Positions 9,498 to 18,067 of a DNA stretch of 64,000 nt are shown here, one piece after another. Made by a program: the position numbers and the translations under genes. Each line of letters opens with the position of its first letter. Position 1 is the stretch's first letter. The notes beneath the pieces are model-generated. The model had not been told where the DNA came from. It searched no databases and worked only from the letters and a program-made list of their open reading frames with translations. Location of the stretch: the NCBI GenBank assembly GCA_947085815.1, contig CAMTXU010000013.1:1-64000 (forward strand), in the 5' to 3' direction. Source of the DNA: Fen-1258 sp947085815 (GTDB lineage Bacteria; Bacteroidota; Ignavibacteria; Ignavibacteriales; Melioribacteraceae).

Positions 9498-12400
9498 CTA
9501 TAAAAGATATGAATAATCTTTTCGGATGACCTTCATAATCTCAACTAATCTTTCCAATTCAATTTCCTTAGCGAATGAAGTTTTTATCAATACACCATCT
9601 TCGTCAAGTACAATTGTTCCATTTTCTTTTTCCCATCTCAACTCGGCTGTTTGATTTTGCCCATCGGCTCTGAACAAAAATCCATCGTTGCTACTGTTCT
9701 TGAATTCCTCTTCATTAGTAAACAATGTTAACTTCTCTTTATACGGCGCTCCTTGGTAAGGACAGAAAGTTTCGCAGTTGCCGCACTCATTGCAAAATGA
9801 ATCCAAATGAATCACCTGATATTTATCTTTGAATAAAGCTGAGTTTATTTCGATAGGAATGTTAGCGCGGTTTGGACATACTTCTACGCATTTATTGCAG
9901 ATAAAATTACATCCTAAACATCTTTCCGCCTCAGAAATAAAATCTGCATGATTCTGTCCGGCAATCTCTCCTTTTCTTCTCCTAATATCGCTAAGGTGTG
10001 TTTGATCGTCTAACAAATAATTTTTCAACGGTTGAATTAGATGTTCGATATTTTCCTTTTTAATAATTGCTTCGGCTGCGTTTTTTCCGTCAGCGATAGA
10101 TTCAACAACTGTTGATGGCCCTCTCAAGGCATCGCCGCCGATAAAAACATTTTCGACCATCGTTTCGTTTGACGAGGATACTTTTACTTTCTCTTTTTCA
10201 AAAGCAATTTTGTTTTGCACCAAAGTTGTTTTATCAACTCTTTCTCCTATAGCCGAGATAACGGAATCAACTTTGAGTTCTACAAATTCTCCCTCTATCG
10301 GCTCAACATTTTTTCTTCCGTCCTGACCAACATCACCGAGTTTCATCTTTTGACATGTGAGTACTCCGTCAAGAAATTTCACTGGAAGCAGAAGTTCTTT
10401 AAATTCAACACCGTCTTTTAGTGCAGAATGGAATTCCTCTTTATCGGCAGGCATCTGCTCCTTTGTTCGGCGGTAAAGTAAATATACTTTATCGACCCCT
10501 TCATATCTTTTGGCGGAACGGGCGCTATCCATAGCGGAATTTCCGCCGCCTACGACGGCAACAGATTTTCCAAGCATAAATATTTGTTCATCGTTATAAT
10601 CCTTCAAAAATTCTATCGCCCCGAAAATGTTTTCATTGTCTCCTTCTAACTGAATTTTATTTGATGCCTCAGCTCCGATGGCTATATAAATATATTTATA
10701 TCCTTCCCTCTTCAGTTTTTCAACAGAAAAATTTGGATCTATTCCGAAAATAAATTTAACTCCATGCTTCTCAATAAATTCAATGTCTTTCTCAATTGCT
10801 TCTTCCGGCAGACGGAATTTTGGCAAAACATTTTTGACAATTCCGCCGGCGTTCATTTCACGCTCGAAAATTGTTACATCAAACCAGGCTTTGGCTAAAA
10901 AGTATGCAGCCGATAATCCGGATGGGCCCGCGCCAATTACGGCAATCTTTATGTTATTCCGATTCTCTAAGAAATCTGTTTTAAACTTTTTGAGATACGA
11001 TTTGTAACCATTTTCCGCCGCTTCCTTTTTTAGATCTCTAATAAGTACCGGATCATCATAATCCCATCTTGTGCAATGGTACATACACTGATGATCGCAA
11101 ATGTAGCCGGTGATATGGGGTAACGGATTTTTCGAAACAATAAGTTCGTAAGCTTCATCATATCTTTTCTTTTCAACTAATCTGATGTAAGAGGCAACAT
11201 CTTGATGAATAGGGCAAGCTTCCTGACATGGCGCGATGAAACAATCAAACACCGGCAGAGCTTTCGGAATCTTGATAGAATTTATTTCCCGTTTCTCTTT
11301 CGAATAATTTCTTTCGGAAAGGGACTCTTCTGCTACAGTTTTTAAGACAGCCAGATTAATTTTATTTCCTCGTTTGTTCTTTAGATAATTCTTTTCTGCA
11401 GTTTCAGTAATCTGTGCTAAACGCAGATATCCGCCTGGTTTCAACAAGTCGGTAACAAATGTAATTGGTGATATTCCCGTTTGCAGAATTTCCTGAATGT
11501 TATGATTGGTAGCCCCGCCCGAATAAGAGATGTTAATTTCACCGTTAAACTCGGTTGCCAGTTTGTTTGCAAGATTTATAGTGAGTGGAAAGATAGATCT
11601 TCCCGACATGTACATGTCCTCGCCGGGTAGAGTTTTAAGAGTATTCTTTACACCCAATGTGTTGGAAAGTTTTATTCCAAATACTTTATTGTTTGCAGCG
11701 GCAAATGCCCGCAGACGGTTAACCATAGGGATAGCATCTTTATATTGAAGATCATGATCGAAAGAACTCTTAACGAGGCTGATATATTTGTATCCGAGTT
11801 TATGAAGAGTTTTATGTACAAAATCAAATCCTAAAAGGGTAGGATTTAGTTTCACATATGTATTAAGGTTTTTTTCTTGAATTAGATACTTGGCAATAGC
11901 CTCAATTTCTTCCGGCGGACAACCATGCATTGTAGAGAGAGTAACAGAGTTTGAAATATGCGGAGATATACTTTTTATTTTTTGATTGAGAGTTCCCATT
12001 CTGTCTTGATCTAGAAAAAAATTCTTTTCGAGCAAATTGACAGTCAAATTATCACTTAGATATTCTATTAATTGTGCTTTGTATAGTGCAAAAAATTTAT
12101 TCTTAGATGCATCTTTCAACTCCTCAATGAAACGGTTCATCCTTTCAGTTTTTATTCCATCTAGATCGTATCCAACGCTCATATTAAATACAAATCCTCT
12201 TTCGGATTGTGACAATTGAAATAGCTCTTTTACGAAATGAAGTAAAATCCAGGCTTTTAAATATTCATCGTAAGATTCATCCAGAGAAAGTTCTTGAGAC
12301 CATTCTACATTATAGCCTTCATCTTGCGCATCTATGCAGGGCTTCTCAAACTTCAGATTGTCAAGTTTCTGTACCGTCTTTAGTTCAAAGAAACGACCGC

Positions 12401-12626
12401 CAACAAGATATGCGCTTATAATATTTTGAGTCATTTGTGTATGCGGTCCGGCAGCCGGTCCGAATGGCGTTTCAAGTATCTCGCCAAAAATTCGTTCACT
12501 CGCATTAATTTTTGCTGCATAATATTTTTCGGAGGGAATTCCGAATATTGTCCTGTGATTAACAAACTCGGAAATGATCCAGTTGAGTAAATTCTTAAAA
12601 GGAAGTGGCTGCATTTTGTCCGACAT
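9498..12626 (-). CDS. ygfK: YgfK-type selenate reductase-like oxidoreductase
   Basis: A 1042-residue protein with the YgfK layout. The N-terminal ~430 residues resemble a dihydroorotate-dehydrogenase-like barrel (TMHGCPPEE, KLNPTLLGF). Then comes a GltD-like part with iron-sulfur cysteines (CFIAPCQEACPIH near 460; CDHQCMYHC), an FAD site (GAGPSGLSAA near 563), an NAD(P) site (VVGGGNSAMDSARS) and two C-terminal ferredoxin-like motifs (CNKCVEVCPN near 905; CNECGNCETFCPY near 948). YgfK is required for anaerobic purine/urate breakdown in organisms carrying this island. It is divergent from ygeY, with a 200-base shared promoter region. Confidence 0.92.
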   Translation of the reverse strand: MSDKMQPLPFKNLLNWIISEFVNHRTIFGIPSEKYYAAKINASERIFGEILETPFGPAAGPHTQMTQNIISAYLVGGRFFELKTVQKLDNLKFEKPCIDAQDEGYNVEWSQELSLDESYDEYLKAWILLHFVKELFQLSQSERGFVFNMSVGYDLDGIKTERMNRFIEELKDASKNKFFALYKAQLIEYLSDNLTVNLLEKNFFLDQDRMGTLNQKIKSISPHISNSVTLSTMHGCPPEEIEAIAKYLIQEKNLNTYVKLNPTLLGFDFVHKTLHKLGYKYISLVKSSFDHDLQYKDAIPMVNRLRAFAAANNKVFGIKLSNTLGVKNTLKTLPGEDMYMSGRSIFPLTINLANKLATEFNGEINISYSGGATNHNIQEILQTGISPITFVTDLLKPGGYLRLAQITETAEKNYLKNKRGNKINLAVLKTVAEESLSERNYSKEKREINSIKIPKALPVFDCFIAPCQEACPIHQDVASYIRLVEKKRYDEAYELIVSKNPLPHITGYICDHQCMYHCTRWDYDDPVLIRDLKKEAAENGYKSYLKKFKTDFLENRNNIKIAVIGAGPSGLSAAYFLAKAWFDVTIFEREMNAGGIVKNVLPKFRLPEEAIEKDIEFIEKHGVKFIFGIDPNFSVEKLKREGYKYIYIAIGAEASNKIQLEGDNENIFGAIEFLKDYNDEQIFMLGKSVAVVGGGNSAMDSARSAKRYEGVDKVYLLYRRTKEQMPADKEEFHSALKDGVEFKELLLPVKFLDGVLTCQKMKLGDVGQDGRKNVEPIEGEFVELKVDSVISAIGERVDKTTLVQNKIAFEKEKVKVSSSNETMVENVFIGGDALRGPSTVVESIADGKNAAEAIIKKENIEHLIQPLKNYLLDDQTHLSDIRRRKGEIAGQNHADFISEAERCLGCNFICNKCVEVCPNRANIPIEINSALFKDKYQVIHLDSFCNECGNCETFCPYQGAPYKEKLTLFTNEEEFKNSSNDGFLFRADGQNQTAELRWEKENGTIVLDEDGVLIKTSFAKEIELERLVEIMKVIRKDYSYLL

Positions 12627-12845
12627 AATTAATCCTAAAATTATTCTTATTATATATAAATATAAGACATAACGGTATTAAGTGTGAAAGCAATTTTGTA
12701 ATTTCCTATCAAAATATTTAATTACAGCCAGTCATTTTTGAGAGAAAGAACTTCGAAGCCAATAAAAAACTTTTAGGTTCATCAAACGAAGCTAAAACGT
12801 AGATTGAAAAAGGTGAATCAATTAACTAACATAAATGGTACTAAA

Positions 12846-14054
12846 ATGGAAAAATCACTAAAGGAAAAATTATTTTCTGCTGTTGAAGCCGAAAAAGAAA
12901 ATTTGTTTTCGTTAATACAAAAACTTATTCAAATTAAAAGCTACAGCGGAGAAGAAAAAGAAATTGTTGAATTCATTGTTGCGAAAATGCAAGATTTTGG
13001 ATTTGATGAAGCTTACCACGATGCATTCGGGAACGCTATTGGAAAAATTGGAAATGGTCCAATCAAAATTATGTTTGATGCTCACATCGATACGGTGAAA
13101 GTAACAGAGACAGAAACTTGGGCTCATCCTCCATTCGGCGGTGAAATAGTAAACGGAAAATTGTATGGGCGCGGTGCGGTTGATGAAAAGCCGGCAATGG
13201 CAGGATTTATGATTGCCGGTAAAGTATTGAAAAAAATTTATGGAGAAAATTTTCCGTTTACCCTTTATGTAGTTGGTTCTGTGCTCGAAGAAGATGCGGA
13301 CGGATACCCTCTTTATCACATTATTGCTAACGAGGGGATTAGACCTGATTATGTTGTATTGGGTGAGCCCACTGATCTTAAGGTTTACCGCGGGCAACGC
13401 GGAAGAATGGAACTGAAAATTACTACAACTGGTAAATCGGCTCACGGCGCACATAATCAAAAAGGTATTAATGCTATCTATAAGATGATGCCTATTATTT
13501 CGGAAATTGAGAAACTGGACAAAAAATTAAAACCAAAAAAACCATTGGGAAAAGGTTCAATAACAGTCAGTAATGTAACTTCAAAAGCACCGTCCATGTG
13601 TTCGGTTTCGGATTTTTGTCAAATCCATTTGGATAGAAGAATGACCATAGGAGAAAATAAAAATTCAGTAATCAAAGAATTGAAAACCATTATAAAGAAA
13701 TTTAAGAGCGATGCCAAAGTTACGATTCCAAACGTTGAAGGAGTTAGCTGGAAGGGAACTAATTTTTCGCAAGAAGCATATTTCCCTACATGGGTTTATG
13801 ACGAAAAGCATCCATTAGTTGATGCGGCGATGAAAACTTCTAAAGCGGCTATTGGAAAAGCGAAGAGCGGTGTGTGGAGTTTTTCTACTAACGGTGTTGC
13901 AACGGCTGGACATTTTGGAATTCCGACAATAGGTTTTGCACCGGGCAAAGAAGAACTTGCTCACTCTTCAAAAGAAGAACTTGTGCTGAATGATCTTCTG
14001 AAAGCGACAAGGTTTTACTCTCTCTTTCCGTTTGAATTGGTAAAAGGAAAATAG
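12846..14054 (+). CDS. ygeY: YgeY family M20-type amidohydrolase
   Basis: A zinc peptidase-like hydrolase of the M20 family, close in pattern to E. coli YgeY. It has the metal-ligand segment MFDAHIDTV, RGAVDEKPAMA, EEDADG, GEPTDLKVYRGQRGRME, and STNGVATAGHFGIPTIGFAPGKE near the C-terminus. YgeY acts on ureido intermediates in the purine pathway. The ATG at 12846 is chosen because homology begins there; an in-frame TTG at 12804 would add 14 unrelated residues, and neither has a strong SD. The TAG stop is part of the left end of the R1 element that follows. Confidence 0.9.
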   Translation: MEKSLKEKLFSAVEAEKENLFSLIQKLIQIKSYSGEEKEIVEFIVAKMQDFGFDEAYHDAFGNAIGKIGNGPIKIMFDAHIDTVKVTETETWAHPPFGGEIVNGKLYGRGAVDEKPAMAGFMIAGKVLKKIYGENFPFTLYVVGSVLEEDADGYPLYHIIANEGIRPDYVVLGEPTDLKVYRGQRGRMELKITTTGKSAHGAHNQKGINAIYKMMPIISEIEKLDKKLKPKKPLGKGSITVSNVTSKAPSMCSVSDFCQIHLDRRMTIGENKNSVIKELKTIIKKFKSDAKVTIPNVEGVSWKGTNFSQEAYFPTWVYDEKHPLVDAAMKTSKAAIGKAKSGVWSFSTNGVATAGHFGIPTIGFAPGKEELAHSSKEELVLNDLLKATRFYSLFPFELVKGK

Positions 14055-14533
14055 AACGCAGATGGTCATGATCTTTTATGATGCATTAAGATAAAGCAGA
14101 AACACATGAATGATAATTATATACATTCGGATATTACGGATAAGATCATAAAAGCGTTTTACAATGTCTATAATAAGTTGGGTTATGGTTTTCTTGAAAA
14201 AGTTTACGAACGGGCGATGTTGATAGAGTTGTCAAAGTATGGACTGGGTTGTAAGAATCAATTTCCCATTAATGTTTTTTATGAGGAGAAAAATGTTGGA
14301 GAATATTTTGCCGATATTATTGTTAATGATGTTGTAATTGTTGAATTGAAAGCTGCGGAAAGTTTATGCGAAGAACATGAATGCCAACTTGTTAATTATT
14401 TAAAAGCGAGCGAGATAGAAGTAGGTTTATTACTTAATTTTAGGAAAAGTCCACAATTGAAAAGAAAAGTTCTTACTCAAGCATTTAAAAAATCATAATA
14501 AATCTTAATTATCATAATAATCAGCGTTCTATT
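14050..14533 (+). mobile_element. R1 element b carrying an intact GxxExxY gene
   Basis: The left end AATAGAACGCAGAT (14050-14063) and right end AATCAGCGTTCTATT (14519-14533) are inverted repeats around the gene at 14106-14498. Subterminal parts (TCATGATCTTTTATGAT on the left, AATAAATCTTAATTATCAT on the right) match the interiors of the empty copies at 8789 and 50807. The unit separates ygeY from ygeW, which belong to one pathway, so it is probably an insertion. Confidence 0.75.
14106..14498 (+). CDS. GxxExxY family protein (predicted PD-(D/E)XK-type nuclease fold)
   Basis: A 130-residue protein with the family-naming motif GFLEKVY near residue 31, preceded by AFYNVYNKLGY. A strand pair ADIIV...VIVELK near residues 77-90 has the D-Xn-ExK spacing of PD-(D/E)XK nucleases. 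The C-terminal half (EEHECQLVNYLKASEIEVGLL) is typical of the family. No biochemical role is established to my knowledge. The gene is bracketed by R1 inverted repeats inside a metabolic cluster, and a decayed paralogue sits in the same type of bracket 1.1 kb downstream, so I infer it is the coding part of the R1 element. Confidence 0.85.
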   Translation: MNDNYIHSDITDKIIKAFYNVYNKLGYGFLEKVYERAMLIELSKYGLGCKNQFPINVFYEEKNVGEYFADIIVNDVVIVELKAAESLCEEHECQLVNYLKASEIEVGLLLNFRKSPQLKRKVLTQAFKKS

Positions 14534-14554
14534 CGTAACGCTTTGGAGAAAAAT

Positions 14555-15565
14555 ATGGAAACACGTTTCAAAGGAAGACATTTTATAACAGAAGACAATT
14601 GGACAAAAGAAGAACTCGATATAGTTTTTGAGACAGCCTTCGATTTGAAGAAAAAATTCTACGCTGAAGAGCAAACTCTATGGCTGCCGTATAAAACACT
14701 TTTCATGATGTTCTTTGAGCAATCTACGCGAACAAGAAACTCGATGGAAGCCGGAATGACTCAGCTTGGTGGTCATGCGCACGATTTGACCCCCGACAAA
14801 ATGCAAATAACACATGGCGAAGTTGCAAAGGATACGGCAATAATTCTCAGCCGAATGGGGCATGGCATCGCATGCAGAAACTGTTTTTACGGTGTGGGCA
14901 ATAAATATTTAAATGAACTCGCACAAAATTCCCGCAAGCCGGTTATGTCGCTTCAAGATGATGTATATCATCCGTTCCAGGGACTTGCTGATTTGATGAC
15001 GATTTTTGAGCACATGGGTAGAAATACAGAAAGATTAAAGGTAACGGTCTCCTGGGCTTATGCGACAACACATTCAAAACCTTTAAGCGTTCCACAAACA
15101 CAGATACTTCTTTTCCCACGGTATGGAATTGATGTTACAGTTGCTCATCCTAAAGAATTTCCTCTTAGTAAAAATATTGTTGAGAAGGCTCAGCAAAACG
15201 CTAAAGAAGGGGGCGGCAGTTTGCGTTTCACAAATGATATGGATGAGGCTTTTGAAGGTGCAAATATAGTTGTTCCAAAAAACTGGGGCGGCTTTGGTTA
15301 TTATGATGAAGAACATTATCTCGCTAATGAAGATGAATGTAAGAAAGAGATGAAAAGCAATCTCGATAAATATAAAAATTGGATTTGCGACGATAAGAAG
15401 ATCAAACTTGCAGACAAAAACGTTAAGCTAATGCACGCTTTACCCGCTGACAGGAATAATGAAGTAACAGATGAAATTTTGGACAATCCTAATATTTCGA
15501 TCGTGTTTGATGAAGCGGAGAACCGTCTTCACACTGCAAAAGCAATCATGGGATTAACAATGTAA
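14555..15565 (+). CDS. ygeW: YgeW-type carbamoyltransferase (OTC/ATC family)
   Basis: A 336-residue member of the aspartate/ornithine carbamoyltransferase superfamily. The carbamoyl-phosphate loop is STRTRNS near residue 52, and the region HPFQGLADLMT near 143 and MHALPADR near 293 complete the active site. The pattern matches E. coli YgeW. In the purine pathway it would phosphorolyse a carbamoylated intermediate to carbamoyl phosphate, which can yield ATP. ATG 14555 follows TTTGGAGAAAAAT, a good SD; the longer TTG start overlaps that SD. The gene lies between two R1/GxxExxY insertions. Confidence 0.9.
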   Translation: METRFKGRHFITEDNWTKEELDIVFETAFDLKKKFYAEEQTLWLPYKTLFMMFFEQSTRTRNSMEAGMTQLGGHAHDLTPDKMQITHGEVAKDTAIILSRMGHGIACRNCFYGVGNKYLNELAQNSRKPVMSLQDDVYHPFQGLADLMTIFEHMGRNTERLKVTVSWAYATTHSKPLSVPQTQILLFPRYGIDVTVAHPKEFPLSKNIVEKAQQNAKEGGGSLRFTNDMDEAFEGANIVVPKNWGGFGYYDEEHYLANEDECKKEMKSNLDKYKNWICDDKKIKLADKNVKLMHALPADRNNEVTDEILDNPNISIVFDEAENRLHTAKAIMGLTM

Positions 15566-15568
15566 ATC

Positions 15569-16014
15569 AATAGAACGCAGATGACGCGGCTTGAGCAGAT
15601 GATCGCGGAAATGTCACGAAAAAAATTATCGAAGCATTTTATAAAGTTTATAATATACTTGGATATGGTTTACTTGAGAAGGTTTATGAAAACGCAATGC
15701 GAATCGAATTAAAACGAATGGGTGTGAATGTTGACGCGCAAAAAAATATACGAGTTCATTACGCTGGTTATGAAATCGGTAATTATTACGCAGATCTTAT
15801 TGTAAATGATTTGATTATTTTAGAATTGAAAACCGCAGAAGCAATTTGTGAAGAACATGAGGCACAGTTGATCAATTATTTAAAAGCAACAAATATCGAA
15901 GTTGGTTTATTATTGAATTTCGGAAAGAAACCCGAATTCAAAAGAAAAGTATTTATGAATTCAAATAAAAAATCTGCGGTAATCCGTTGAATCGGATTTT
16001 ATCCGCGTTCTATT
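15569..16014 (+). mobile_element. R1 element c carrying a 5'-decayed GxxExxY gene
   Basis: AATAGAACGCAGAT (15569-15582) and TATCCGCGTTCTATT (16000-16014) are near-perfect inverted ends. Both arms extend about 45 bases as imperfect copies of each other, made of repeated GCAGAT/GCGGAT-like units. The enclosed gene is related to, but clearly diverged from, the one in copy b. The element starts four bases after the ygeW stop and ends just before the threonine-synthase gene. Confidence 0.75.
15595..15990 (+). pseudogene. GxxExxY gene without a start codon (decayed copy)
   Basis: The frame from 15595 to 15990 matches the paralogue at 14106: TKKIIEAFYKVYNILGYG, then GLLEKVY (the GxxExxY motif), ADLIV...ILELK and EEHEAQLINYL. 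Upstream of the homology the frame has a TGA at 15592 and no ATG, GTG or TTG in the correct place; the first in-frame ATG (15697) lies after the conserved motif and would give only 97 residues. I read it as a copy that lost its 5' end, with the R1 arm now abutting codon 1. Translation from a non-standard start cannot be excluded. Confidence 0.7.
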
Positions 16015-16020
16015 CCTTTT

Positions 16021-17337
16021 ATGAAAAAATACTTATACAAATGTTTCGATTGCGGAAAGAAGTTCGACAAGGATGAGATCGAAAATCGGTTGATTTATCT
16101 TTGTCCAACTTGCGGCTCGGTTGAAAAGAACCAGCCGCTTCGAGGAGTACTATTAATCGAGTATGATTATGAATCGATTAAAAAAAATCATTCGAAGGAA
16201 GAATTTCTAAAATTATCGCCGGGCAAATTTTGGCAGTATGATTATCTATTGCCTCTCAATTTTGAGCCTTGTCATTCTGAGAAGCGGGGTGACGAAGAAT
16301 CTAATAAAAATAGAGATTCTTCTTTCGTCCTTTCAGGACTCACTCAGAATGACATGAATAAAATTTCGCTTCCTTCAGATTGTGTTATGACACTTACTTT
16401 CGAAGGGAAAAATTTTCAAGTTTTAGATGACACACGCAATCCTACATTATCGTTTAAGGACAGGGCATCGAGTCTTGTTGCGCTTAAAGCAATACAACTG
16501 GGAATAAAAAAAATTGCCGCCGCTTCCACAGGAAATGCGGGCTCGTCGCTTGCCGGAATTTGTTCAAGGCTTGGATTGAGTTCTGTTATCTTCGTTCCTA
16601 AAAATATTCCGGAGGCTAAAAGAATACAAATTCAATCGTACGGCGCAGAAATTTACCTTGTTGACGGCGACTATGATTTAGCTTTTGATACTTGTCTTGA
16701 TATTTCAACTAAAAAAAAATGGTACAACAGAAACACTGCTTATAATCCGCTCACAATAGAGGGTAAAAAATCCGCCGCGTTTGATATTTTTATTTCGACA
16801 AAGGGTAAGATGCCCGAGATCATTTTTGTCCCGACAGGAGACGGAGTTATTCTTTCCGGTCTTTACAAAGGATTATGGGAATTGAAACAGCTGGGCTGGA
16901 TTCAAAAAATACCGAAATTGATTTGTGTTCAAGCCGAAGGTGGAAATGCTGTGGTAAGGTATACAACTAATCAAAATTTTGAATATAGGTCTGCCTCAAG
17001 TGTTGCCGATTCAATTTGTGCAGGAGCTCCAAGATGTTTATATATGGCATATGATGCCATAGTTAATTCAGGCGGCAATGCTGTTGAGGTGAGCGATAAA
17101 GAAATTCTGGATGCACAAAAAACAGTTGCACAAAAATTTGGAATATTACTGGAGCCATCTTCATCTTCCACTTTTGCCGCATTTAAGAATTATGTTGACT
17201 ATAATAAAATTCAAGATGAATCAGTATTGCTGCTCTTTACCGGCAACGGATTGAAAGATATGTCGGCATTAAAAACATGGAATAAAAATATTGATCCGCT
17301 TTCCTCTACAGAAATAAAAAATATGTTGATAGATTAA
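16021..17337 (+). CDS. thrC: Threonine synthase (PLP fold type II) with in-frame repeat insertion
   Basis: A 438-residue enzyme with an N-terminal zinc-ribbon-like segment (CFDCGKKF...CPTCG), the PLP-lysine motif TLSFKDRASS (K146) and the cofactor phosphate loop STGNAGSSLAG. Threonine synthase converts O-phosphohomoserine to threonine. Residues about 84-111 are not part of the family: they are encoded by an 83-bp palindromic repeat sitting in frame between the N-terminal segment and the catalytic domain. Given its position in a purine cluster, it might instead be a diaminopropionate-type lyase, but the zinc ribbon argues for ThrC. It starts 6 bases after an R1 element. Confidence 0.78.
   Translation: MKKYLYKCFDCGKKFDKDEIENRLIYLCPTCGSVEKNQPLRGVLLIEYDYESIKKNHSKEEFLKLSPGKFWQYDYLLPLNFEPCHSEKRGDEESNKNRDSSFVLSGLTQNDMNKISLPSDCVMTLTFEGKNFQVLDDTRNPTLSFKDRASSLVALKAIQLGIKKIAAASTGNAGSSLAGICSRLGLSSVIFVPKNIPEAKRIQIQSYGAEIYLVDGDYDLAFDTCLDISTKKKWYNRNTAYNPLTIEGKKSAAFDIFISTKGKMPEIIFVPTGDGVILSGLYKGLWELKQLGWIQKIPKLICVQAEGGNAVVRYTTNQNFEYRSASSVADSICAGAPRCLYMAYDAIVNSGGNAVEVSDKEILDAQKTVAQKFGILLEPSSSSTFAAFKNYVDYNKIQDESVLLLFTGNGLKDMSALKTWNKNIDPLSSTEIKNMLID
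16271..16353 (+). repeat. R3 palindromic element inserted in frame in thrC
   Basis: GTCATTCTGAG (16271-16281) and CTCAGAATGAC (16343-16353) are an exact 11-bp inverted repeat. An inner pair, GACGAAGAATCT and AGATTCTTC..CGTC, adds a second stem, and GTCC-TTTCA-GGAC is a small side hairpin. The element keeps the thrC frame open and has no stop codon in that frame. It is related to the arms around the GIY-YIG gene at 51875-52322. Confidence 0.9.
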
Positions 17338-17458
17338 TTCAAGAGTAGGTACCGGAAATACCCGGTGAAGTGAAGGGAGGAATTTATTAGTATCAGCTGA
17401 ATCATGTTGAAAACCGCATTGCCAATTTGCTCGAGTACTATGGAAATTTTATTCTGAT

Positions 17459-18067
17459 ATGGTTAAAAAGAAAATAAACGGTTTATTGATCGCGGCGGGG
17501 TTTTCAAAAAGAATGGGTGATTTTAAACCGTTAATGGATTACAATAACAATCCTTTCATTGTCCTAATTACCAAAAAACTTCTTACCGTTTGCGAAAACG
17601 TAATTATTGTCACCGGCTATAAAAGTATCGAAATTGAAAATACAATTAAGTTTGCCTTCATTGAAAATAATTTGTTTCCGCGTGTTCAAATTGTTGTTAA
17701 TCCCAATTATGAAAAAGGAATGTTTAGTTCACTTCAAGCCGGATTGAAAAAACTTATCTCTTCCGATTGGATCTTATTCCATTTCGTAGATCAGCCGTTT
17801 CATAAAGAAAAATTTTACAAAGAACTTGTTGCGAAAATTGACAATGATTACGACTGGATTCAACCAATTTATGATGGCATAGAAGGTCATCCTGTTTTGT
17901 TTAGAAATACAATCTTCGAGAAAATTATTTCAAGTCCCCAGAGTCATATGCTGAGGTTGGTACGAGATGATGGCATGACTAAAATAAAGAAGTGGAAATG
18001 CAACTATCATCAAATACTAAAAGACTTTGATACGCCTGAAGATTTGAAATCATTCGTATCAGAATGA
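17459..18067 (+). CDS. mocA: MocA-like molybdenum cofactor nucleotidyltransferase (YgfJ-like)
   Basis: A 202-residue NTP transferase with the N-terminal nucleotide loop LIAAGFSKRMGDFKPL and the HFVDQPF metal-binding segment near residue 107. MocA makes the cytosine dinucleotide form of the molybdenum cofactor used by xanthine-dehydrogenase family enzymes, which fits the two hydroxylases upstream. E. coli has ygfJ in the same island. The 121 bases before it hold no gene I can recognise. Its 3' end overlaps that of rlmN on the other strand by 58 bases. Confidence 0.85.
   Translation: MVKKKINGLLIAAGFSKRMGDFKPLMDYNNNPFIVLITKKLLTVCENVIIVTGYKSIEIENTIKFAFIENNLFPRVQIVVNPNYEKGMFSSLQAGLKKLISSDWILFHFVDQPFHKEKFYKELVAKIDNDYDWIQPIYDGIEGHPVLFRNTIFEKIISSPQSHMLRLVRDDGMTKIKKWKCNYHQILKDFDTPEDLKSFVSE

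Noticed and set aside
14106..15990. GxxExxY genes as part of the purine pathway
   Set aside because: They are flanked by repeats, one is decayed, and they split pathway genes, which fits insertion rather than pathway membership.
16021..17337. Assigning the threonine-synthase-like gene as YgeX
   Set aside because: It has a zinc-ribbon N-terminus and SFKDR PLP motif of threonine synthase, which YgeX lacks.
17338..17458. Remnant of a gene before mocA
   Set aside because: The bases hold no frame longer than about 20 codons with family-like sequence; nothing recognisable.
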